From assembly GCF_000317535.1 (NCBI RefSeq), contig NC_019757.1:4181501-4245500 (forward strand): a stretch of DNA of 64,000 bases. Direction: 5' to 3'. A program made the translations under genes and the position numbers. The stretch comes from Cylindrospermum stagnale PCC 7417 (GTDB taxonomy: Bacteria; Cyanobacteriota; Cyanobacteriia; Cyanobacteriales; Nostocaceae). This document shows, piece by piece, positions 35,823 through 44,587 of the stretch. Under the pieces are notes generated by a model that ran no database searches, had not been told where the DNA came from, and saw only the letters and a list, made by a program, of their open reading frames with translations. The stretch's first letter is position 1; the number at the start of each line of letters is the position of its first letter.

Positions 35823-36335
35823 TTAGGATTCGGGAAGTTGGTTTTTCAAGTTTTGCAAAGAAGACCAACGACGGTCAATCGGCTTTTCAGGAGTACTAGC
35901 AGCAACGGGTGGTTTAATACCGGGACATTTGCGATCGCATAATTGCCTTTGAGGTACTGCTAAACACATCTGCTCATACAACCACTCGCTGGGGTGAAAA
36001 TAACCCTCTGGTGAGACAGTTTCGACCAAATCTTCTACAGCCACTTCCCTCTCTAAAGGCAAGTCTTGGTCTTGATTAGCCGTTTCATCCAACCAGATAA
36101 TTTCCTGGGTATCAAGGGCCAAACGTTGATTGTATTGTTGCAAGCAGCGGTTGCAGGTACAAGTGATAATTGTTTCTGCCTGAGCAGACACTTCCAAAAA
36201 AGTACCTTGATGCCGCACGCGGACACTACCGCGTACAGGTGTCAAGGTTTCCAAACCAGGCAGAAATTCCTGAACTTGAATTTCCTCTGTCCGCTCCGGG
36301 GCCTTAGTTAGCTGCGGAATAAAAATTGCGTCCAT
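35823..36335 (-). CDS. DUF177 (YceD) family protein
   Basis: 170 residues. TIITCTCNRCLQQYNQRLAL (about 55-75) and the later CLAVPQRQLCDRKCPG give the CxxC...C...C pattern of the family. In plants and cyanobacteria DUF177 proteins are needed for 23S rRNA maturation. In many bacteria the gene sits before rpmF. Here it ends the rpmH-yidC cluster, 97 bases after the Jag gene. Confidence 0.85.
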   Translation of the reverse strand: MDAIFIPQLTKAPERTEEIQVQEFLPGLETLTPVRGSVRVRHQGTFLEVSAQAETIITCTCNRCLQQYNQRLALDTQEIIWLDETANQDQDLPLEREVAVEDLVETVSPEGYFHPSEWLYEQMCLAVPQRQLCDRKCPGIKPPVAASTPEKPIDRRWSSLQNLKNQLPES

Positions 36336-36432
36336 AGGATTTGTGAGCTACCCTCACGAAAATTTATGTTGATCATCAGCATTTCTGCTGATACTACATC
36401 TTTATTTTAGCGCTTAGAGATTTTCTACTCAA

Positions 36433-36951
36433 TCAGCCGGCTTCAATCGCTGGACGAATCACCAAATTGCGGTTTGGCTCTTTACCACGGCTAAAGGTTT
36501 CCAAATCTGGGAAATCCTTCAAAAAAGTGTGAATTTGCCGCCGTTCAGCCGAACTGAGGGATTTAATTTCCACTTCTTGACCAATAGAGCGTGCTTCTTC
36601 GGCTGCTGTTTCGGCTAAAGCGCGAATTTCCGCTTGTCTTTTAACACGGTAGCCATTCAACTCAATGGTGTAAGAGGCTTGCTGATCTTCTGGTTGGTTC
36701 AAATTGAGAACCGAATTTGCTAGATACTGCATCGCATCGAGCACAGAGCCATCAGCGCCAATTAACAGACTGATTTGTGTCGGCATCAATTTGGTTTCAT
36801 CAATGGTCAACCAATAGCTATCAGTTTCTGGTGACTCATTGCTTAGAGATGGGGCAGTTTCTAAATTACCCCTAATCTCTGTATTTATATTAGTAAGTTC
36901 GAGCAGTGTTTTTAACCACTGCTCACCTCGTTCCATAGTACTATTGCTCAT
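36433..36951 (-). CDS. Jag/KhpB-like KH-R3H RNA-binding protein
   Basis: 172 residues. A KH-like domain (about 50-110, LIGADGSVLDAMQYLANSVL) is followed by an R3H domain (about 115-165, SSAERRQIHTFLKDFPDLE and RNLVIRP). There is no long Jag-N region. It follows yidC by 2 bases, the conserved pairing in bacteria. RNA binding linked to envelope protein synthesis is inferred. Confidence 0.85.
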   Translation of the reverse strand: MSNSTMERGEQWLKTLLELTNINTEIRGNLETAPSLSNESPETDSYWLTIDETKLMPTQISLLIGADGSVLDAMQYLANSVLNLNQPEDQQASYTIELNGYRVKRQAEIRALAETAAEEARSIGQEVEIKSLSSAERRQIHTFLKDFPDLETFSRGKEPNRNLVIRPAIEAG

Positions 36952-36953
36952 GA

Positions 36954-38105
36954 TCAGCCTGTAGCTTTTTTCTTAGAACTTTTTGGCTCAAACGGCAACG
37001 TCTTTGGTTCTGCGCTTGCTGCTTCTTTTTCTTTCTCCTGAATTTCTACGATTTTTTGTAGTTCCTCTGGTAGAGGTTCGCGGGAGAGAATATAAGTTTG
37101 CAAGGTTTGGAAAATATTACCAATCACCATATACATCAGCACTCCGGCTGGTAGAGGGAAGAACAGAAACATCCCGGAAAAGATGACTGGGGTAATTTTG
37201 TTAACCGTGTCTTGCTGCGGGTTGCCACCGCTGGAATTTTGCCCAGAGAGCAATTGGCTAACGTAAAGACTGATGCCAAAGAAGACGATCATCGAGACGA
37301 TATCCCAGTGGACTTTGCCATCGGGATCAATTGCGCCAACTCTGCCTAAAGCATCAATAAAGAGAAACCCTTTATTTGCTGCTAATCCAGGGATTGAGCC
37401 TTGAATCGTTACGTCTCCAGGCTGTAAGGCTTCGATATTGCCCTCAGCATCGATTTTGACCCGATCTTCCCCTTTGGTGATTGTCCACGCAGGAGTCAAC
37501 TTATTTTCTGGGTGTTCTGCTAAGAGCACCTGAAATGGTTTGCCCTCAAGAGTCTGATATTCAATCTTGGTTTTTTCTCCCACTGCCAGTTTGCTGCCCC
37601 CAGGAAGGATGGCAGTAATCCGAGCGTGTTCCCCATCAGCAATGTAGATGTTTTGGGGGGGAGTGGCAAAGGCTTGGGGTTGAATTCGCTCGATTTGTTC
37701 AGCGGGAAAGACTTGCAGGTTAACAGAGTAGTTCACGCCAGAAAAAGGTGAACCCCGTAAAGTAGCAAACAACGCCAATAACACTGGCATCTGTAATAGC
37801 AGTGGCAAACATCCGGCTAATGGGTTGCCAAATTCTTTTTGGACATTGACCATTTCCTCCTGCTGCTTTTGCGGATCGTCCTTATAGCGCTCTTTGGCTT
37901 CTGCCATCCGCTTTTGCATTAGAGGCTGCACAACTCGCATCCGCCTCATGCTGCGAATAGATCCAGCACTCAGGGGATAGAGCGCGAAGCGGACTATCAA
38001 TGTCAAGGCCACGATCGCCAATCCATAGCTAGGCACAATACCATAGAAAAAGTCTATGATTGGCAGCATCACGTTGTTCGAGAGAAACCCGATACCAAAA
38101 TCCAT
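36954..38105 (-). CDS. yidC: Membrane protein insertase YidC (Alb3/Oxa1)
   Basis: 383 residues. Inserts thylakoid and plasma-membrane proteins. Helix 1 [20 protein letters not shown] carries the conserved Arg of the groove. ECD loop [16 protein letters not shown], coiled segment [21 protein letters not shown], then [21 protein letters not shown] large soluble insertion (about 150-265) precedes the last helices, as in other cyanobacteria. The basic tail ([10 protein letters not shown]) may bind ribosomes. Confidence 0.95.
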   Translation of the reverse strand: MDFGIGFLSNNVMLPIIDFFYGIVPSYGLAIVALTLIVRFALYPLSAGSIRSMRRMRVVQPLMQKRMAEAKERYKDDPQKQQEEMVNVQKEFGNPLAGCLPLLLQMPVLLALFATLRGSPFSGVNYSVNLQVFPAEQIERIQPQAFATPPQNIYIADGEHARITAILPGGSKLAVGEKTKIEYQTLEGKPFQVLLAEHPENKLTPAWTITKGEDRVKIDAEGNIEALQPGDVTIQGSIPGLAANKGFLFIDALGRVGAIDPDGKVHWDIVSMIVFFGISLYVSQLLSGQNSSGGNPQQDTVNKITPVIFSGMFLFFPLPAGVLMYMVIGNIFQTLQTYILSREPLPEELQKIVEIQEKEKEAASAEPKTLPFEPKSSKKKATG

Positions 38106-38308
38106 TATTCTGAATTAAACCTGAGGTACTGTAAACTGAACTGAATCTAATTTATCTAAATCATGATTAGTCTGCGACTATCGCTCGCTACGGATAGCCG
38201 CACACAACCGGAATTCAAAAGTCAAAATTCAAAAATCTTATATTATAAGCTTTTGCTTGATTTTGAATGCTCGCTTCATTACTGCTGTAGTCTACTTTTA
38301 TTAGCTGA

Positions 38309-38698
38309 CTACTTAGCAACGTTGCTGGGCTGGGCATTTTTAGCCGCGATTCTTTCGCTAATGTAGTCATAGGCTTCCCGAAAATTGGGAACAGCCCGCA
38401 TTTCCAGCAGGCTGCCATTTCTCAGGGTAAGGGCCATGTCGCCCCAGGCGCCGATACCGCGGGGGACTTTGACAACTTTAACAATTTCTGAATAAATCAC
38501 GTCAGTGCGATCGCGCCCCATCCAACCCCCCATCACAGTTATTCGGCGATCGGTGATGCGGAAGCGCAGCCAAAACGCCCTGACAATCGCCCCAACTGTC
38601 AATGGTATCCCAACTACAGTTAGTCCAATTAACAAGTTGAGGATTAAATCCCCAATATGGGGGCCACCTTCATAATAAATTTCTTCACGAATGCCCAT
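38309..38698 (-). CDS. PH-domain membrane protein
   Basis: 129 residues. A hydrophobic segment (about 15-45, GDLILNLLIGLTVVGIPL) is followed by a bacterial PH-like domain: RFRITDRRITVMGGWMGR, DVIYSEIVKVV and REAYDYISERIA. Its ATG overlaps the rnpA end by 14 bases, so translation is coupled. It occupies the position between rnpA and yidC where many bacteria have yidD. Function unknown. Confidence 0.8.
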   Translation of the reverse strand: MGIREEIYYEGGPHIGDLILNLLIGLTVVGIPLTVGAIVRAFWLRFRITDRRITVMGGWMGRDRTDVIYSEIVKVVKVPRGIGAWGDMALTLRNGSLLEMRAVPNFREAYDYISERIAAKNAQPSNVAK

Positions 38699-39107
38699 CG
38701 AAGACCTCAGTTTGTGCCAACAACTGCTCTAATTCTTGCAGAAATTGTTGGCGATCGCACTTAGATTCTGCGGCCGTTGGTTTCACAACCACTACTAGCC
38801 GCCATCCTAGCGATAACTTGGGCAACAACTGATAAAAAGCAGCGCTAATCTGGCGTTTAATCCGGTTGCGGACTACTGCTCGTTTGCTAACTTTGGTGCT
38901 AATCGAAATGCCAATTTGTGTGCTGGCAAGATTTGCACGGTTACTCGCTGTTCCAGTTTTAGAGGCAGCTTCCATTGAAGGCTCTTTCAAACGCGGCGGT
39001 TTCAAGGCTCTCAATGTGAAGTGAGAGCTATGACGCCGAATTCCTTCCCGGAAAACTGCCTGGAAATCTTTTCGTGATTTTAGTCGATTTGCTTTGGGCA
39101 AGGCCAC
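38685..39107 (-). CDS. rnpA: Ribonuclease P protein component
   Basis: 140 residues. Binds the RNase P RNA for tRNA 5' maturation. The N-terminal ANRLKSRKDFQAVFREG and the RNR motif KVSKRAVVRNRIKRQISAAF are conserved. A Ser/Ala-rich insert of about 25 residues (EPSMEAASKTGTASNRANLA) separates them, longer than in Escherichia. It starts 25 bases after rpmH, the universal order. Confidence 0.94.
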   Translation of the reverse strand: MALPKANRLKSRKDFQAVFREGIRRHSSHFTLRALKPPRLKEPSMEAASKTGTASNRANLASTQIGISISTKVSKRAVVRNRIKRQISAAFYQLLPKLSLGWRLVVVVKPTAAESKCDRQQFLQELEQLLAQTEVFDGHS

Positions 39108-39132
39108 AGCTGTTCTTTTGGCTGAATGTACC

Positions 39133-39267
39133 CTAAACGCTCAGACGATGGCGTCCCTTCCTTCTTCTAGCGCTGATCACGTTTCTCCCGTCTGGTGTCC
39201 GCATTCTGGCGCGAAATCCAGAGGTTCTTTTTCTCTTACGGCAAGTGCCGCCCAGGGTGCGCTGCAT
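39133..39267 (-). CDS. rpmH: 50S ribosomal protein L34
   Basis: 44 residues read directly from the minus strand: [44 protein letters not shown]. This is a complete L34. A good ribosome site (AAGAGGAGAA) lies 6 bases before the ATG. First gene of the rpmH-rnpA-PH-yidC-jag-DUF177 cluster. Confidence 0.97.
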   Translation of the reverse strand: MQRTLGGTCRKRKRTSGFRARMRTPDGRNVISARRRKGRHRLSV

Positions 39268-39402
39268 ACTGTTCTCCTCTTAGGCGATTTTTATAAAAAG
39301 TCACAATCTGTAATTTTATCACTTTACGGGTGAAAAAACCGGATTTCGGGAAAAACTTTACCAGTAGCCAGTTATAGATAGCAACTGACCACTTTCTACT
39401 CT

Positions 39403-39915
39403 TCAAGAAATGCTCAAAATCCAGGTACCCAGGTAACGTAGTAGGGGCACATCGCCGGGGGATAGAATCTGGCAATTGAAATAGTGAACTCCACCAAAGG
39501 CTGGGTTTTGGACGTTAGATAATACTAACTCCACCTTACTACCTGCTGGCACTGGCTCTTGAGGGAATATTTCTAGAACACGACCTTCTTTATTCCACTT
39601 CACTTCAGCTAGGGGAACTGTTTTACCTTTGACTTTAACGGCAATATTTTTGGTGTCAAAAGTTCCTTTGTAAGAATTCGGGTAGATAATGGCAAATTGA
39701 GCAACTGCCAATTTCATCTTTTGGGCAGGAATCCTCAATATATAGCGATCCGTGCTATTGGTTTGTCCGCCAAAATCTAACCGAAAGGGCAGCTGATATT
39801 CGCTTTTGACGCCGCTAAACAGTGTCAAACCAGGTAAGCCTTCGCCCCTGGTCATAACTGGGAAAGCAGTCAGCAAGCAGCCAGTTACGGCTAAAGCAGA
39901 AAGTACACGTCGCAT
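39403..39915 (-). CDS. DUF2808 secreted protein
   Basis: 170 residues. An N-terminal export signal (about 1-24) and a beta-rich body (RLDFGGQTNSTDRYILRIPA, LAVAQFAIIYPNSYKGTFD, GSKVELVLSNVQNPAFGGV) match cyanobacterial DUF2808. Function unknown, presumably periplasmic. It is upstream of rpmH on the same strand with a 135-base spacer. Confidence 0.8.
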   Translation of the reverse strand: MRRVLSALAVTGCLLTAFPVMTRGEGLPGLTLFSGVKSEYQLPFRLDFGGQTNSTDRYILRIPAQKMKLAVAQFAIIYPNSYKGTFDTKNIAVKVKGKTVPLAEVKWNKEGRVLEIFPQEPVPAGSKVELVLSNVQNPAFGGVHYFNCQILSPGDVPLLRYLGTWILSIS

Positions 39916-40666
39916 AGTTGAGCTTCCTCTAGCAGATAATATGGTAGGACTGTAATCTGAATAACTGAGCGTTAGTATTCTTAACTAAACTTTACTCGGA
40001 TTTCATGACAATTGACGCTAAATAGCCACAAAAAGTGCCATCATCCTTACAGCCTGAGGTGATCGCCGAAACACTGAGCGATAAATTTTACCTATACCTA
40101 TAATTGTTTTACCTGATGACATCTGGAGCTTATTGGCAGTAGATAAAAACACAGTTGAGATTTGCTTGTGTTGACAAATATGTATAAGTGTATAGAAAAT
40201 TAAAAAATTTGTGATAAAAATTGAGCCACGTCATTTGCGATCGCCAGTTAACTTGGGATAAATTGATTAAAATAGCTTGAACGAAAGCAGCAATCATTAA
40301 AAAATTAATTGGGAAATTATCAAGCTGGAGAAATTTGATCAATATTGCACTTATGTCAGAAAGAAATACCAAATTTTTTCAACCCCTAAACAAAGCTGAA
40401 GACCAAGATGCAAAATTTGGGAAGCAACATAGGATGTGCAATATGTAACCCTGTTTGCAACTATCGGGAATTGTGACGTCTGCAAGCGGCAAAGCGAGGC
40501 AAAGCCTCGGAGAAATCAGGTGTGGTTCGGCAAAGTCTCAAGGTTCAATCTAAAGCGAAAAAATCATGGCTGATACTGCCCGCCCATACGCTATGAGTGC
40601 GGGACATCCCTTATCGGGAAAATTCCATAGTTAGCAGAGTAATGGTACTTATCTCCAGGAGATTTC
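39916..40666. other. Intergenic region, about 750 bp, with long pnt leader
   Basis: No supported gene. A minus-strand frame (40130-40372) is hydrophobic but lacks a ribosome site or relatives known to me. Closer to pntAA is a hairpin CGAGGC-AAA-GCCTCG at 40495-40509 and further weak stems. A long 5' leader for the pnt mRNA is possible. No riboswitch class is recognised. Confidence 0.5.
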
Positions 40667-41839
40667 ATGAAAATAGCAGTTGCTAAAGAAATAGAAGTTT
40701 GGGAACGTCGTGTAGCATTGATTCCTGACACCGTGGCCCGGTTGGTAAAACAAGGTTTGGAAGTTTTGGTAGAAAAGGGTGCAGGAGAGCGAGCTTTTTT
40801 TAGCGATGCTGACTATGAAGCAGCAGGAGCCAAAATTATCAGCGATCCCACCACATTATGGGGCGAGGCAGATATTTTGCTCAAAGTTAGCCCACCCGAA
40901 GAACGAGAAGATGGACGATCAGAAATCAGTTTACTCAAAGAAGGATCTGTCTTAATTAGCTTCCTCAATCCCTTGGGTAATCCAGTGATAGCCCAGCAAT
41001 TGGCTAATCGTAAAGTCACAGCCTTGGGGATGGAATTAATTCCCCGCAGCACGAGGGCGCAAAGTATGGATGCTTTGTCTTCCCAAGCTTCACTAGCAGG
41101 CTATAAAGCAGTATTGATAGCTGCTGCGGCATTACCAAAATATTTCCCAATGTTAACTACAGCCGCCGGCACCATCGCCCCAGCGAAAGTATTTATCATG
41201 GGAGCAGGTGTAGCAGGATTGCAAGCGATCGCCACAGCTAGACGCCTAGGAGCAGTGGTAGAAGCCTTTGACATCCGTCCAGCCGTTAAAGAAGAAGTCC
41301 AAAGCTTAGGGGCGAAATTCGTCGAAGTCAAACTCGAAGAAGAAACAACCGCCGCTGGTGGTTACGCCAAAGAAATCTCCGAAGCTAGCAAACAACGCAC
41401 TCAAGAAGTTGTTGCCGAACACGTCAAAAATTCCGATATTGTGATTACTACCGCCCAAGTCCCTGGCAGAAAAGCCCCAATACTTGTCACAGAAGAAATG
41501 GTGGCGCAAATGAAACCAGGTTCAGTAATTGTAGATTTAGCTGCCGAACAAGGTGGTAACTGCGCCTGCACTGATCCCGGCAAAGATATTGTTTGGAACG
41601 GCGTGACAATCATCGGCCCGATCAATCTGCCATCATCGATGCCAGTCCATGCCAGCCAATTGTATGCCAAAAACGTCACATCGTTGATGCAACTGCTGAT
41701 TAAAGACAAAGCCTTACAGGTGAACTTTGCCGACGACATCGTTGATGCGGCTTGCGTTACCCACGCCGGCGAAATTAGAAATCAACGCGTCAAAGATGCA
41801 CTACAAGCTGTGAACACTCAGCAATCACGAGTTAGTTAG
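40667..41839 (+). CDS. pntAA: NAD(P) transhydrogenase subunit alpha 1
   Basis: 390 residues, the NAD(H)-binding domain I of the proton-translocating transhydrogenase. MKIAVAKEIEVWERRVALIP start, FIMGAGVAGLQAIATARRLGA nucleotide fold (about 175-195), SRSTRAQSMDALSSQ-like loop RSTRAQSMDALSSQ and AAEQGGNCACT near residue 285. A strong ribosome site CCAGGAGA precedes the ATG. The split three-gene form (AA, AB, B) is usual in cyanobacteria. Confidence 0.95.
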   Translation: MKIAVAKEIEVWERRVALIPDTVARLVKQGLEVLVEKGAGERAFFSDADYEAAGAKIISDPTTLWGEADILLKVSPPEEREDGRSEISLLKEGSVLISFLNPLGNPVIAQQLANRKVTALGMELIPRSTRAQSMDALSSQASLAGYKAVLIAAAALPKYFPMLTTAAGTIAPAKVFIMGAGVAGLQAIATARRLGAVVEAFDIRPAVKEEVQSLGAKFVEVKLEEETTAAGGYAKEISEASKQRTQEVVAEHVKNSDIVITTAQVPGRKAPILVTEEMVAQMKPGSVIVDLAAEQGGNCACTDPGKDIVWNGVTIIGPINLPSSMPVHASQLYAKNVTSLMQLLIKDKALQVNFADDIVDAACVTHAGEIRNQRVKDALQAVNTQQSRVS

Positions 41840-41914
41840 GAATTTATTGCATATTCACCACAGATAAATATCGAGATCAATCTGTGGTTCCCTGCACAAA
41901 GGAGTTTTTATTTC

Positions 41915-42208
41915 ATGACAGAAGCATTAATTGCTGCTTTGTTTGTATTTGTTTTGGCATCTTTTATCGGCTTTGAAGTCATCAACAAAATACCACCTAC
42001 CTTGCACACGCCCTTAATGTCAGGCTCAAACGCGATTTCTGGCATTGCGGTACTTGGGGCGATGGTGGCTGCTGGTGCCAGAGAGACGAATTTGTCAGTA
42101 ATTCTGGGTTTAATTGCCGTAGTACTGGCAACAGTCAACGTCGTGGGTGGTTTCTTAGTCACAGACAGAATGTTGCAAATGTTCAAGAAAAAGGAGATTA
42201 AGGCGTGA
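41915..42208 (+). CDS. pntAB: NAD(P) transhydrogenase subunit alpha 2
   Basis: 97 residues with three membrane helices (about 4-24, 40-58 and 62-85). PPTLHTPLMSGSNAISGI is the conserved loop at the start of the membrane part. It forms the proton path with PntB. AAGGAG ribosome site; the stop overlaps the pntB start by 4 bases (GTGA). Confidence 0.95.
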   Translation: MTEALIAALFVFVLASFIGFEVINKIPPTLHTPLMSGSNAISGIAVLGAMVAAGARETNLSVILGLIAVVLATVNVVGGFLVTDRMLQMFKKKEIKA

Positions 42209-43611
42209 GCGACTTTTTACCAACTGGCATTCAGCTGACGTACTTAGTCGCTGCATCCTTATTCATTCTCGGTTTGAAAAAGCTGGGTTCTCCCGCTACA
42301 GCCAGAAACGGTAACGTTGTCGCTGCTGTGGGGATGTTGCTAGCGATCGCCGCCACAATGCTAGATCAGCACGTATTAAATTACGAGATGATTTTGATCG
42401 GTTTGGCGATCGGATCAGTCCTGGGTGCGATCGCCGCTTACAAAGTCCAAATGACCGAAATGCCCCAAATGGTGGGCTTACTCAACGGTTTAGGTGGCGC
42501 AGCATCCGCACTAGTCGCCGTTGCCGAATTTTGGCGGTTACTGGATTCTTCAGCACCAATACCCCTAGATGTCAACATTTCCATGCTGTTGGACGTGTTA
42601 ATCGGTGGTGTCACCTTCACAGGTAGCTTTCTAGCCTTCGCCAAGTTGCAAGGTTTAATCAGCGGTTCCCCAATTACCTTTCCGTTCCAGCAACCATTTA
42701 ACCTCGCGCTGCTGGGAGTTTATGTAGCGGGAAGTGCCTATTTAATCATCACACCAGATAGCCTGCCCGTATTCCTCGCAGTGGTTGCAGTTTCCTTGGT
42801 GTTGGGTGTGATGTTCGTCATCCCCATTGGTGGCGGCGATATGCCCGTGGTAATTTCGCTGTTAAACTCCTTATCAGGTGTAGCAGCAGCAGCGGCTGGT
42901 TTCGTGGTGATGAACAATATGTTAATCATCGCCGGCGCATTGGTGGGAGCTTCTGGCTTAATTCTCACCGAGATTATGTGTAAAGCAATGAACCGCTCTC
43001 TCTTCAGTGTGCTGTTCAGCGCTTTTGGTTCAGGTTCTGCTACAGGTGGTGGTGCTGCTGCTGCTGGTGCAACCGATCAAACCGTCCGCAGCATCGATCC
43101 CGAAGAAGGAGCGATGATGTTAGGTTATGCTCGTTCTGTGGTAATTGTCCCTGGTTACGGTATGGCAGTTGCTCAAGCACAGCATAGCGTCCGCGAGTTG
43201 GCAGATCAACTAGAACGGATGGGTGTTGATGTTAAGTATGCCATTCACCCTGTAGCGGGAAGAATGCCGGGACACATGAACGTATTGCTGGCTGAAGCAA
43301 ATGTAGCTTATACCCAGTTATACGACATGGATGATATTAATCCCCAGTTTGAACAAGCCGATGTAGCTTTAGTAATTGGGGCAAATGATGTTGTAAATCC
43401 TGCGGCGCGTACTGATACAAGTAGTCCTATTTATGGGATGCCGATTTTGGAAGTAGATCGAGCAAAGCAAACAATTGTAATTAAGCGCGGGATGAGTACA
43501 GGTTTTGCCGGTGTTGATAATGAGTTGTTTTATAAGGATAAAACGACGATGTTATTTGGTAGCGCTAAGGATATGGTGTCCAAGTTGGTTTCTGAAGTGA
43601 AGCAACTTTAA
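42205..43611 (+). CDS. pntB: NAD(P) transhydrogenase subunit beta
   Basis: 468 residues. About nine membrane helices occupy residues 1-260. The NADP(H)-binding domain III follows, with VIVPGYGMAVAQAQHSV, IHPVAGRMPGHMNVLLAEA, VALVIGANDVVNPAA and VIKRGMSTGFAGVDN. GTG start coupled to pntAB. Produces NADPH from NADH at the expense of proton motive force. Confidence 0.96.
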   Translation: MSDFLPTGIQLTYLVAASLFILGLKKLGSPATARNGNVVAAVGMLLAIAATMLDQHVLNYEMILIGLAIGSVLGAIAAYKVQMTEMPQMVGLLNGLGGAASALVAVAEFWRLLDSSAPIPLDVNISMLLDVLIGGVTFTGSFLAFAKLQGLISGSPITFPFQQPFNLALLGVYVAGSAYLIITPDSLPVFLAVVAVSLVLGVMFVIPIGGGDMPVVISLLNSLSGVAAAAAGFVVMNNMLIIAGALVGASGLILTEIMCKAMNRSLFSVLFSAFGSGSATGGGAAAAGATDQTVRSIDPEEGAMMLGYARSVVIVPGYGMAVAQAQHSVRELADQLERMGVDVKYAIHPVAGRMPGHMNVLLAEANVAYTQLYDMDDINPQFEQADVALVIGANDVVNPAARTDTSSPIYGMPILEVDRAKQTIVIKRGMSTGFAGVDNELFYKDKTTMLFGSAKDMVSKLVSEVKQL

Positions 43612-43650
43612 CGAACCGCCAAGACGCCAAGAACGCCAAGAAAAGAAAGA
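43611..43650. repeat. Dispersed AACGAACCGC...repeat
   Basis: AACGAACCGCCAAGACGCCA followed by AGAACGCCAAGAAAAG. Related copies occur at 20370 (same strand) and 46848-46870 (opposite strand). It starts at the last base of pntB. Confidence 0.65.
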
Positions 43651-43663
43651 ATTAGACAGTTAG

Positions 43664-43703
43664 CTTGCCTTGGGGGTGTCATGCTTCTGGGGCAAGTTTT
43701 TTT
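43664..43703 (+). terminator. Terminator after pntB
   Basis: CTTGCC (43664-43669) pairs with GGCAAG (43691-43696), followed directly by TTTTTTT. The stem is 6 bp with a long loop. Position right after the pnt operon supports the call. Confidence 0.55.
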
Positions 43704-43764
43704 GTGGTTAAAAAATGAAAAATTGTTTGTTTTTTATTATGATATTTGTAACTTTACTAATAGG

Positions 43765-44565
43765 CTAAAATAACTTAAATGGAAATTGCCAAGAATTTTC
43801 TATTTTTTGAAGTTTCCAATAATGAGTACGATACTTTATCATTTCGGACAATTCCAGTCTAGGTAGCAAATTTTTGTAGATCAAAAACTGGTTAACTAAA
43901 GACATAAAAGTTTTGTTATTGAGTTTTAAAAGGCTTGGCGTTAACAAAAGTAAATCAAATTTTGTGAAATCTACTCCATGAGTACGCTGAAGAATGAGAT
44001 TATAAGTGCTACTAACCCTCAGACTTTTGGCATGATAAAGTACAGGGCTATAATAAACATTTATTAATGCTTTGATAGGAATGTTCTCTATATATTTTTG
44101 TTCTGTATATTTTTTTATCTCTCTTTTATCTGACAATCTACCATTAACAATACGAAATTCCTGAAAATATTCTGGAAATTTTATTTCTGCTTTTGGTTGT
44201 AAGTTATCAAATTTAGTTACAGTTCTATCTAGCAAACAAGGTTGCCAAATTTTATACTTCCTTTTCAGGGAGTATATCTTGACTTCAATTTTAATATCAA
44301 CAGATGTTTTATCACTTATATTAGTGACTTTATAATTAGGGTAAATAGGGAATAATTTGCACTGATCTGTATCTGGTGGTAATTCAAGTTCAGCTTTTAA
44401 TACAGGATAGTTTTGTGTCTCAAATTTCTTATGTGTGTTACGAGCATTCCAAAATGCTAGACTAATAGTGAATAAAATGTTAAAAGCAGTTAAGTAGTCT
44501 CTTGGAGCTTCAAATTTATGAACAAATAAACTTATACTTTGATGCAGAAACGTTGAATGCAGCAA
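43765..44565 (-). CDS. Hypothetical protein, AT-rich
   Basis: 266 residues. Possible membrane helix near 24-40 (YLTAFNILFTISLAFW), then a mostly polar, Lys/Tyr/Leu-rich body with a beta-like middle (KVTNISDKTSVDIKIEVKIY). Not recognised. Codon use is AT-rich, unlike the pnt genes. The start region abuts a presumed IS end (44588), so the original start may have been changed by the insertion; an in-frame TTG lies two codons upstream. Confidence 0.55.
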   Translation of the reverse strand: MLHSTFLHQSISLFVHKFEAPRDYLTAFNILFTISLAFWNARNTHKKFETQNYPVLKAELELPPDTDQCKLFPIYPNYKVTNISDKTSVDIKIEVKIYSLKRKYKIWQPCLLDRTVTKFDNLQPKAEIKFPEYFQEFRIVNGRLSDKREIKKYTEQKYIENIPIKALINVYYSPVLYHAKSLRVSSTYNLILQRTHGVDFTKFDLLLLTPSLLKLNNKTFMSLVNQFLIYKNLLPRLELSEMIKYRTHYWKLQKIENSWQFPFKLF

Positions 44566-44587
44566 TAAAACTTTACATACTAAGATG

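Noticed and set aside
40130-40372. 80-codon hydrophobic minus-strand frame
   Set aside because: AT-rich spacer, no ribosome site, no known relative; chance frame is likely.
40440-40666. Possible riboswitch in the pnt leader
   Set aside because: Only short hairpins; no known aptamer core recognised.
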